From Thozetella sp. PMI_491 (lineage: Eukaryota; Ascomycota; Sordariomycetes; Chaetosphaeriales; Chaetosphaeriaceae), in contig MU270035.1 of assembly GCA_021432635.1 (NCBI GenBank), forward strand, positions 877,829-941,828: DNA of 64,000 bases, given 5' to 3'. The position numbers were made by a program, and so were the translations under genes. Under the pieces are notes generated by a model. That model did no database searches and had not been told where the DNA came from. It saw only the letters and a program-made list of their open reading frames with translations. Positions 20,513-30,461 of this stretch are shown here, piece by piece (position 1 is the stretch's first letter; each line of letters begins with the position of its first letter).

Positions 20513-22928
20513 TCAGTTCATGACCAGGACATCTGATTTGAGGATGTGGCTCTTGGTGCCTGGGCTGCGCTCGTCGCGCATGTTGATGCCGGGCGTGATG
20601 ACTAGCTTGAGGCGCCACTGACGCATCTGCAGCGTCAGGGGTGGCATGGTGTTGTCGACCGAGCTGTGGAACTCCACCGAGAACTTGGCGCATGTGTCGT
20701 TCCAGATGAAATCAAAGCGGCGACGGCTCTCGAACATGATGGCCGACAGCTCCATGGCGTGCGACACGAGGCTGTGCAGGTCAAACTGCGAGTCGTTGCG
20801 CATCTTGGTGGTGGAGATCATCGGCCCCACGATCATCTTCACCCGGTCGACGTGGTGGTTGATCTTGAACTGCCGGAACTCTTGGAAGCGCGGGTCCATG
20901 AGGATGCGGGCGATCAGCTGGGCTCGCATCTCGAGGGCGGCCTGGCGCTCGCTGAAGCGGTAGCCTGAGGGTAGAGGAGGACAACTGTCAGCTTCACCAG
21001 CTACAAAAAGCGGCCATGAGGGAAAAGGGGCGGCGGGTTCATACTCTCCAGTGTCTTGAGGTTATCTTCTGCCAGCTTGAGGCCGCGGTCGGTGTCTTCG
21101 TTAAATTGGTTCCATCCCTCGGCACACCACATTTGGTTAATGAAGTACTGGATCACTAGGCGCTGTACTAGGTAAGCGCGAGACTCGAGGTCGGCTAGAA
21201 GGATCTGAGCGTGGGAAGAACCGGCTGTGGTTGGGTTGTTGGGATAGAGGACGTCGCAGATGTACTGCCAGACGTTCGGCGCATTGGCCTGGAGGAAGAG
21301 GTGCAGGTTCTTGTTCTCGCCAGCCACGTAAGTGCGGCAGTAGCCCGCGACAGCGGTCCACAGCTTTCCGAAGCGATCCCTCCACTCGGCACTGAGTCGA
21401 TCCTCGTCGCCCACGGGACGCGGGGCCAGAACCTGGGTCATGCTGGAGTCACGGAAGCCGCTGCCGGGGCGGGTCGGGGTGTCCTCGTCGAAGTAGTTGA
21501 AGCGGGCAGCGCCGCTCGACTTCTGGCCTGAGAACTTGCGACCCGAGTTGTGGTTGTAGCGAGGAGGTGCTGCGTACGAGACGGCGCGCTGCGCGGCGGC
21601 CGGATATCCTAGCATAGCCGTGGCAGGTCGTGGGAAGTCGGGGGAGCTGCCCACGCTGTGGTTTGGGATGCCGAATCCGAAGACAGAGCGCATGCTCTTG
21701 GTTCCGTGGCCATCATCCACGATCGGTGCGGCCGCCGGGTGGTCAAAGTACTGCTTGTCAGCGGCGAAGTTGGGGCCCCCGAACGGAGAGCGCTTGCCCT
21801 GGCCCTGGTGTTTCTAGGGCACGTCATGGTTAGTATTGCTCGATCTTGTCCCCGGAATAGTCATAACTACCATAAACTCCTGGAAATTCTGGGGCTGGAG
21901 GGTGGGCTTGGAAATTCCCACGGCCTTTAGTGTCTCAGTCAGCTGGTTGATGGTGGCATTGAGGCGCTCGCTCTCGAGAGTCTGAGAGGCCAGCATCTTC
22001 TTGAGGGTCTGGTGTTGCTCTGCATTCTCATCGAGAGTATTCGACAAGAGGTCAACCTGCTGGACCACGACCCTGAGAAGTTTGCTGAACTGCTCCATAT
22101 CGACGTCCAGGAGCTGGCGGACCTCGGGGCCTACATCGGCGCGGTGCATCAAGGCTGAACGGAGGCCGGCGATGCGCTGTTGTCCCATCCCACACTGGTT
22201 TCGAATGCTCTAGGCCATGGTCAGCATACAAAGACTCGACCCTCCAGAGAGGATATTGCGGGAGCCTCAGGCCCTGGCCTCTCTATATTACATACCAACA
22301 CAGCCGGGTGGCTGTCCTTGTCGTCTCCCATCGGAACCAGAGGCGCCGGGCCAATGTAGAGAGCAGGAAGCATCATCGGAGCACCGCTGCTCTGTGTACA
22401 ATCGTTGTTGTGTTGCCCATAGCTCTGTCCAATGGAGCTCGCAGCCACCGGGGCCGCCATATTGTAGACGCGCTGATCGCTGTAAGGGTCAGATCGAACC
22501 GGAGTCACAGGCTCTGGGTTGTGCTTGAGATTAGAGTCCTGGGAGGGTGGATTATGGCCCTCAATCGCCCGCATATTGGGCTGTGACGAGAGGTTGTGCT
22601 GCAAGCCCGTAGACAAGATCGGGTTACTGGAAGGGTTGGCAGTGAAGGAAGCGATAGAACGCTTCTCAAGCTTTGCTGGGGTATCGGACGGTGAGTAGAG
22701 AGGCACACCGCCCTGTCCAGGAGGATGAAAGCGAGGCTCGCTGCTCGTGTCGGTACTACTCTCGTCGTCCATGACCGGCTTGCGGATGTTGGGACCCATG
22801 ATGTTGACAGCGTCACGAGTAAGCCGGTGTTCGGGATCACAAAGATGGCCGTGATTGTCCGAGTCCCTAAAAGTGAAGTTGGAGTTAGAGGCGGAAACAT
22901 CTTCCCAGGAGGAGCTTTGATGGCTCAT
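20513..22928 (-). CDS. Uncharacterised fungal protein with coiled coil and conserved-looking C-terminal domain
   Basis: Four-exon model complement(join(20513..20964,21045..21813,21871..22209,22296..22928)), 730 residues; all junctions are phase-consistent with recognisable branch points (TGCTGAC, ACTAAC). Residues 1-210 are Ser/Pro/Asn/Gln-rich and probably disordered. Residues ~215-320 are a heptad-rich coiled coil (LLRVVVQQVDLLSNTLDENA). Residues ~400-730 form a mixed, Trp/Tyr-rich globular region (EWRDRFGKLWTAVAGYCRTY, NVWQYICDVLYP, RRRFDFIWNDTCAKFS). I recall similar Trp-containing C-terminal domains in uncharacterised filamentous-fungal proteins that follow low-complexity N-termini, but no function is known to me. 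There is no signal peptide or membrane segment, so a nuclear or cytosolic protein is likely. Confidence 0.8.
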
Positions 22929-25116
22929 GGTGTCTAGATAATGTAGAGAACAAGGGAGGTTTGTTAACGAGAGCTATCTTTGCGCCTGCTCAGCCCTCTG
23001 GTCCCATGGTTCGCTTGAGTACCTGGACCTTTCAAGCCACCTGATTAACAAAATATTAAAGATCAGTGAGCGCGGCTTGAGCGAGGTAGCAAGCCAGATT
23101 TGTTCCTGACGGGGCAACCAAATCACACTCCTCAGTCCTTCGGGGCTGGGCGTTGGAGAGGGTGTGCTAATGAGGGGGGGAAGAATAAGTCTTTAGGAGA
23201 GACCGAGGTTTCTGGCTCTACTGAGGGATTTATGGCTGTGATGATGCCTGGCGGTGGTAGAAGGAGTAGATAGATAGATAGATGGGCAGGTGAGCGGAGA
23301 GTGTGCGGAGCGCGAAATCTACATAAAGGTTCAAGTGACTAGCAAGGGTTTCTCGCGACGCTGGTTCAAGGCCACAAAGTTGAGAAAAGGCCATGGGATG
23401 TGCAATAGAATTCCGTAGTGTTTGCATTTTGGCAGAGAGACGAGTCTGAACGTACCTTGGTCGCCGGGACGGCGTCTTGGTCGGCCGCAGTCACAAGTTC
23501 GCTCCTATGATGCAAGTTGGGGCGACTAAGGTCGCGCCAAGGACGCCTAGCTCTGGATTTTCCAAGGATTATATGATCTTCTGCTATCTTGACCACCTGT
23601 GGCAGAGTAGAAGAGGTTGTCCTGTTGACAAACTGGCCGGTCTGAGCGATGTGTGCCCGAGACGCTGGGAGGATGGCGAGAGACAAGTCGTGGCAAGTGA
23701 AAAGTTGGGAAGCTGGGCACAAATAACAAAATGGCCAATGCAGGCCACCAACTAGAGGCCGTGTATGAGGAAAATACCCGAGGAAATCAGAGGGAATGAA
23801 AAAGGATGGCTTGTAAGTCTGGTCCTGATTGCTGATGGGGGCTCGGAAGAGGGAGCGGAGGAGACTTGGGCTGTGTGGGCTTATTTAGACGAAAAGCTAG
23901 AGTGCGGGCGCAAAATTTGAGAATAAAGAACATTTTAAAGCGCCAAATGATGCTGCACCGTGGCAAGAACGGTGCAAGAGAAGGCCAACATTGATACCAA
24001 GAAGTGAGGTAGAGCATGGCAGTAGGTAGGTACATCCTCCAGGGCTCAGGCACATGGGAGAGAATGCGATCTATATGATCTTCCCGTATTTATCTACCTA
24101 TCAAGGTATGCTGATGGACCTGGATCTTTCGAAATGTATGTGAATAAGCGAGTGCCATTTGCGCCTTAAGGTCTCGAAGGTGGCAGCGAGGCTTACAAAG
24201 TTGTCCTCTGTGGATGCCGAAGTAGATGCAAGAACTACCGCTGTGGGAAGGCCTCCTGCTACTAAACATCGCATAGTTGACAATACAGAGTGCCTTATCG
24301 GCCGCTCATTGAATAAGCTGGCCATGGTGGATGGCATAGTCACGCTCACTTTTACAACTTTTGTTTTGGGTTTCAGGGGCAAAGGGTACGGCTAACCAAT
24401 CATAGAAAATCCAGTTTTTCCCTTGGCGCGCTCTGTTCGCATTCCACGGCCCCGAAACCAACCCTACAATGATCAACCAGCTTGCCGAGTGCCGCACTTG
24501 GTCCAGGGAGCTAGAGACCGTACAGTATGGACAGCACTAGATCACGCAAGCGGCAGGAAAATAAAAGATCTCGTTGGATGGTCTATTGGGGAAACTACCG
24601 CCTAAACTAGATAAGTGATGCTGGGGTGCTTGGTTCCTGGGAAATAGGTAAATGAGGAGCAATGCGTGCCCAGCCAGGCAACAAGAGCGACTTGCTGGGA
24701 GAACCTAGGTACAAAATCAGCATCAACGCTGTCCTTAGGGCCGTGAAAGTTTCTCCCTTGGCATTTTGTCGAGGCCGGCGGGCGTGTTGACTCGATTCTG
24801 TCGGCTGCTCTGCTATGGAGATCAGTTGGCTCTTGACTGGGGTTTACCAAGTTAATGCTGCTGAAAATTGTAGAATGAACCGCCGCCTGACGCCGAGGGA
24901 AAAGAAACGCCGAAGAAAGAGGTTGATGATGCATGCTGCTGGGAAAGCGCTTGGTTGCCGGGAGGGGGGCGTGTAATGTGCCAAAGGGCGGCTGTGGTAC
25001 CTAGGCGGGATGCTGTGATTTAGGTGAGCCAACTGTAGGGTTCTCGGCCTCGGCAGGAAACTAACTGACCTTTTGTGGTCCTAGAGGATGGGCAGCGAAG
25101 GGGGTTCATTAGCGTT
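22929..25116. other. 2.2-kb intergenic region
   Basis: Both neighbours are on the minus strand, so this holds the promoter and leader of the unknown four-exon gene and the 3' UTR of the splicing factor. The only repeat noted is (TAGA)4 at 23267-23282. No gene is supported. Confidence 0.55.
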
Positions 25117-27014
25117 CTAGATCGCCTTCGTGCGAGAGAACAAACTGCTGTAGACTGCGTCGACCACAGGTGCAGCAGAGATCATACGTCCACCAAAGTA
25201 TCGGCCATTGAGACCCTTGATAGCGTTCTCGCCGCCCTGAACCTTGTCGAACTTCAGGTAGATGTCGCCTTGGGAGTTGGGATCTAGAGAGATGTGAACC
25301 ACATGGCCGTATTTCTCTTCAGCCTCGCCGCGGACGTCCTCCTCAAGTTCCTTGACCCAGTCTTCACCTTCTTCCCTGTTTACTTGTTAGCACTGTATAA
25401 GAGAGGCTGCGGGCGCGGGCAAGGGTACGCACTCGGTAGAGTCAAACATGTTGTGGAGTACGACACATCGGCTAGCCATATTGACATTCACAGGAAGGGG
25501 CTTCGACTCAGTCTTGGGCTTGAGGATCTGGCGCTCGGCAGCGCCGTTCGATAGGGGCTCGTCGGTTCTAGCAAGCTTTCTCATCAGGGCATCGCGGCTG
25601 TAGTTGTTAAAGTTGACACCAGCCACATCCGTGTCATCAAGGGCGCTCGCACCACTCCCTTTGTCGTTCTCGCGGCCGCCTGCGCGGTCGAAGTTGGAGG
25701 TCGGCGGGCCTCGTCCTCCGGCACCTGAGAATGCCGATCCCTGAAACTGTTGGTTCGGGCCCTGGAATCTCTGCAGGAGGTTGGCAGTTGACTCAGGGGT
25801 AAACTTATCGTTTCCAAGTCCCACACGGATCGGCCGACCGGCGAGGTCGAACCCGTTCATCTTCTCTAGGGCCTCACGGGCCTGGCCAGCGTCACGGAAC
25901 CTGTACCAAGTTAGGAAAAAAGGCTTCTCAGGAGAGAGTAAAGGAAAACGTACTGAACGAAGCCATAGCCCCGGCTACGACCAGTGTCATCTTTCTGAAG
26001 CTGAACGAACTCGAGCTCACCGAACGGCTCGAACACGTTCTGGAGATCCTGCTCCGTGATGCTGAAGTGGATGTTCCCAACATAGAGGCGATGGAACGGA
26101 ATCGAGTTGGGGTGGCCGCCAGACGATTCTGCGTTGCGGCTCTGGCGGTTCTTCTCAGCCTCGGTGAGCTGGACGATGACGGGGATACCTAGCAGTTTTT
26201 GACCAGTGAGCTGAAGCGCGGCAGCGACGGAGTCTTCGTCTTTGAATTCAACATAACCAACCCTAGGACTGTTTGTTAGTAATTTGCCAGCAACGACAGG
26301 TGCCATAAGTGAGGAGAGCGGGGAAGGCTAAGCATACCCTTTCGATCGGTTACTGACGCGATCCTTGACGATCTGAGCTTCGTTGACAGGGCCAACCTTT
26401 TCGAAGAACTCCTTCAGCTCACGGGTGCGGAGGCGGGCAGCTAGCTGCTGCACAAACACGGTCCTGCGGTCGCGCTCGTCTTCGGTCAGTGGGGGCGGAC
26501 TAGGCTCCCGGGGAGTACTCTGCCTGGCGCCACGAGCATGACGTTCATCGTCGCGTCGACGGTAGCCGCGGTCGCCGCGATCGCGGCGGTCGTCGTCCCG
26601 TGGGCGGTAGTAGCGATTCGGGGACTGGGAGCGGGAGCGCGCACCGCGGTGGCCACCACCGCCGCTGCGGTAGTAGTCGCCGTCTCCTCTCTGGCGCCGC
26701 CCGTGTCGACGGTCCGAATCCCGGCTCCTGCTGCGGCGTCTACTCCTGTGGCTGCCGGCTTCACTTCTCGGGGTGTCCTTGCTGTCGATGCTGGACGAGT
26801 TCCGGCGGCGCCCGGGGCTGCGATCGCGATGGCGGCGATCGCGGTCACGACCACGGTCGCGGGCCCGGTCTTTGCTATTTTCACGGGGTCGTTCGCGGCC
26901 GTAGCTGCTACGGTTGCCGTTCTTAGGGGAGTCGCCGTTGGCAGCTGACTTGGCCTGCTGCTCCTTAGAGGAAGCTGTGGAGTCGAGGAGGGCCTCGACG
27001 TCGAGTCCTGACAT
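25117..27014 (-). CDS. RBM39/CAPER-like splicing factor (RS-rich, three RRMs)
   Basis: Model complement(join(25117..25375,25433..25900,25954..26262,26338..27014)), 570 residues, the family's usual size. The domain order matches human RBM39 and fission-yeast Rsd1: an Arg/Ser/Asp-rich N-terminus (residues ~30-180), then RRM1 starting [23 protein letters not shown]2 starts [20 protein letters not shown] with RNP1 [11 protein letters not shown], and a C-terminal UHM-type RRM includes [11 protein letters not shown] and [10 protein letters not shown]. Family members help U2AF-dependent 3' splice-site recognition in the nucleus. All three introns have good GT-branch-AG signals. Its own introns and RS domain make autoregulation by splicing possible (inference). 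Very secure family call. Confidence 0.93.
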
Positions 27015-27814
27015 GGCGGATGAAGAAACACAACGCTGATGTAATCGGGCTTGGTGAGTCTACCGGGGGGTTAGAGGGGCGCGAGAGAAGAGGTCGAATG
27101 CCTGCCCAATCGTGTCAGAGAGGGGGGATTCCAGTCAGTGGGAACGGAGTAGTTGCGGTACACGACGGCAACCCTTGATTGCTCTCCGATGGGAATAGGG
27201 AGAAACAAAGAAAGAAATTGGAGAAAAGGGTTGTTTTAGGGTGGCTTTGGGTGGCGGAGAAAACTTGATTGCCGGCGAAACAACAAGTGGTAGAGGCAGG
27301 TCAGGCCCACCCGCCCCAAGACGACAGAAATAAAGTCAGAAAGGTCACGTGAGCTCATGCGGGAGTTGCTGACCGCATCCTCGCCCTCGCCCTGTCATTA
27401 CCTATTGCCTATACTTACGTAGGATAAATAATTACAAATTGGAGACAAAGATGTTTTGGTCAGGATCGGGTCAAGCTCTTTTGGAAGATGTCAAGTGAAT
27501 TATTAACGAATACTCTAGTTCGGCGGTACGCTGCAGTTCGAAACCTCGGCTGAGAGGAGTAGCAGATGTAGATAATACCTTAACCCTGGACCTAAATGAC
27601 CCCAAAACGCCTCTTCTGGTTGAAGTTTGTGTACATGGGCTCTTTGTACCCTCGGAGGTCTGCATGCACAGGCAATCTAGATAAGTATGTGGGAGGAGGC
27701 ATGCAGGATGACCCCGATCACTCTCCTAGTTTCGTAACGGTTCTCATCACCCATACTCATTACGTCCATTGGCTCGCCCCCCGGGGGGCGCCTGAGGGGG
27801 GCGCCTCGGGGCAC
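27015..27814. other. Intergenic region between splicing factor and fatty-acid hydroxylase
   Basis: This contains the splicing-factor promoter (upstream of 27014) and the hydroxylase 3' UTR. No gene. The GC palindrome near 27775 is listed separately. Confidence 0.6.
27775..27808. repeat. GC-only palindrome plus direct repeat just past the hydroxylase stop
   Basis: Bases 27775-27790 are a perfect 16-bp palindrome (CGCCCCCCGGGGGGCG). The 11-mer GGGGGGCGCCT occurs twice (27784-27794 and 27798-27808). The element begins 6 nt beyond the hydroxylase stop codon on its transcript strand and would fold into a very stable hairpin. Confidence 0.85.
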
Positions 27815-29001
27815 CTAGTTGATCTTGGGAAGATCCACGATCTCGGTGCCGAAGACGCGGTCCCAGAAGCGCGAGGTCACGCCAAATCCATTCTCATAGT
27901 CGAGGAAGTGGTGCTGCAGGTGGTACTTCTTCAACGCCTTGTACCAAAGCGGGAGATTCTGGTGATGCAGGAAGTAGTGGGTCAAGTCGTAGCAGATGTA
28001 GCCAAACAAGCCGCCCGAGAAGGCGGTGGTGCCCATGTACCAGTTGAAGAAGAAGATGCCATGCGCCACCTTCCAGAACGGCGCGGCAAGCACAAGGAAG
28101 AGGGTTGGGGGCATGACCAAGCGGTACTTGTCCATCGGGAGGTAGTGGTGGATGCCGTGGAGGAGGAAATGCAAGGTAATGCCTACCCGGTTGTCGGGAA
28201 GGTACCTGTCGTGGGTTAGCCATGCTCGGTCACCAGTGCGCATATATGATGGGGCCGGGGCGCATACTCATCAAGATGGAACAAGAACCGGTGCAAGCCG
28301 TACTCGATCAGCGACCAGACGCAGGCGCCGAAGACGAAGAAGAAGACGGTGTACAGGGGGTGAGGCAGGCCCTGGTTGCCCAGGTAGGCACACAAACCCA
28401 CGAAAGGCATCCAGATGGTCGGGACCAGCCACCACGGCGTCTTGGATAGGGGCTCGAGGAAGTTGCCAAACAGGGGGGCCGACGCACCCCCTTTGTAGTG
28501 ACGCGGGCGGTGGACCTGGTCCAGGTAGAACTCCTTGGAGAAGCCGCCGTTCCAGACTTGCATGAAGAGTGGCTTGTTCAGGTCGAGAAACTTGTGCTTC
28601 TGGTAGTCGGTGTTGGCATCGGTCTCCTTACTCAGGTCCTCCTCGCACGACATGCCCGTCCGCGGGTGCACGGAGTCCTCGTCGTCGGCCGCGGCGGCCG
28701 AGGGCCCTACCGCAGTCGACTTGGCCTTGCCGTTGGTGCCGGTCGAGATGAGAAATCCGACCAGGGACTCATCGAGCACTTCGTACGCAGCGTCCGAATG
28801 CGTGTGGGACTCGGCGTCTTTGAGGATATCGGCCACGTCCTGGCCGCCGTAGTCGAGGATCAGTTCGGCGCCGCCAGGGTGGGAGTCGAGGAAGTCGGTC
28901 ACGTCGTAGACATTCTTGCCCATCCGGACGTAGCAGGATTTGGCCGAGCTGTGCGCCTCGACCTCGGCGACCGTGAAGGTCGGCAGAGTCCTGCCCGGCA
29001 T
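27815..29001 (-). CDS. scs7: Fatty-acid (ceramide) 2-hydroxylase, cytochrome b5 fusion
   Basis: Model complement(join(27815..28205,28268..29001)), 374 residues. It adds the alpha-hydroxyl to the very-long-chain fatty acid of sphingolipids in the ER. The N-terminal cytochrome b5 domain (residues ~5-90) has the haem motif FLDSHPGGAELI. The C-terminal di-iron hydroxylase carries the His clusters GLHRFLFH, HFLLHGIHHYLP, HYFLHHQN and YHLQHHFLDYENGFG, among four predicted membrane helices. The start is the ATG at 29001; the frame continues upstream only through a TTG. The single intron (GTATGC, GGCTAAC, GACAG) joins FHLDE|YLPDNR. Everything expected for Scs7/FAH1 is present. Confidence 0.95.
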
Positions 29002-30461
29002 GGTTGGCGAGGCGGTGGGCGGTTTAGGGGGGTGGCCCGGATCTGCGGCGGCGGCGAGGCGGTCAGAAATGTTTCCAAGGCGTGTTTCCAAGACGCGAAA
29101 GGCGACTTGGAAGACGGGAAGGAAAGGCGGGCCTCGGAGGTGACGACGCGGTCAACGAGGGGGGAAAGCGGCGAAGAAGAGGAAAATGATTAATTACATA
29201 CAGACAAAAGGGGACGTTTAAGAGAAGCGCCGGATCGAAATTCCCATGCACCCAGCTATTTTTCCTTTTTCAGGTCCTTTGCGACAGTGGAGAGAGATGT
29301 CAGGGGGGCGTGCAAATCCCGTAGCATGTAATATCCAGTGGCTCCTGGACGCGATTCGACATTCGGTTTCCCGAATTGCCTTTCCGATCGCTGGGGAACC
29401 CGCTGTGCGCGGGAGCCGGGTGGGCTGACCTGGTCGAGTCCCACCTCGAAAAACTTACGAGGAGAGGGCGACCGTCCATGTGAAAACGTGCCAACTCGGC
29501 TCGATCGGGATCATCTCATTTTGTTTGCTTGCCACCGAATAGGGGCGGGATCTGTGTGTTCACGACAGCCGAGGGTCTAACCGGGCCAGCTTCGAATATT
29601 GCATTAATCACTTCTTGCGCAGATGCTGCCGTCTTTTTCCATCTTGATTTTTTTTCTGCGTATCTTGATCCTACTTGGTAAGTTATCCAGAGTAACTCCT
29701 ACGTAAGTTCCTTGCAAAGCAGCGAGGCGCCGCTACTAAAATGGCACCTGTGCCTGGACCCTGTTTTAGCTTCTCTATTTTTTTTTCTGAACCCTCGAAA
29801 TGCGCCCAAGATTCAGCGTGTCCCCGTAGAGCAAGGATATGGCGTGGTATGCCAGGTTGTAGCCCTCCATACCATACGTGTATTTGTATCCCAGTGTAGG
29901 TAGCTTTGTCTAAACCTGGGTATTTCTATGGTATTGATCCGTATTCTGTGTGCATTATCCTTAACCCCGTAAGGCACGTTGGCACCGCTGCAAGACGACG
30001 CGAACGTATATGTCCCTTGTGCGGTGCGTTTGGCACGGACGATGAAACTAAGTAGGCAATTAAAAACTGACTTCTGTCAGCTTCTGCCTCAGGCAGACTT
30101 GAGCCTGACAGAGAAGCATGGATGAGAAAGGGAACTCTGTGACAGTTTAGTTGTGAGCTGAGCTTCCCCTAGCTCGAGCCACTTGGCACTTGCCACCAGG
30201 GAACTAACCCAAGCCGGCTGAGAGGTGCCGCCGGCCTTACCCCTCCAACCCCTCCAACCCCTCCACCACATCACCATCATCACATCGCCATCGCGTCCCG
30301 CACATCGCAGCTGGACAAACTTCGATCCGCAATTTCCCCAGCAGACGGCAATTTTGCCCTCCTCTCCTACGCGGCAAACCTTCTCGCTGCCCAAAAACGA
30401 CCCTGACCAAGGCGCCTAGCCTCCCTCGGCTCTTACGTCATCGACGGAGCGACACCTAACG
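29002..30461. other. Divergent promoter region between hydroxylase and HET-C
   Basis: No gene is supported. Pyrimidine-rich sequence precedes the HET-C start. A short tandem repeat is at 30240-30266. Confidence 0.6.
30240..30266. repeat. Three tandem copies of a CCCCTCCAA 9-mer
   Basis: The copies lie at 30240-30248, 30249-30257 and 30258-30266 (last base differs). The minus strand has regularly spaced G4 tracts, about 200 nt upstream of the HET-C start. Confidence 0.85.

Noticed and set aside
27530-27560. AGTTCGAAACCT, resembling a tRNA B box
   Set aside because: No A box or cloverleaf stems can be drawn upstream, and the flanks do not pair.
28498-29193. 231-codon plus-strand frame
   Set aside because: Antisense to the fatty-acid hydroxylase, whose motifs are unambiguous; starts with a non-ATG codon.
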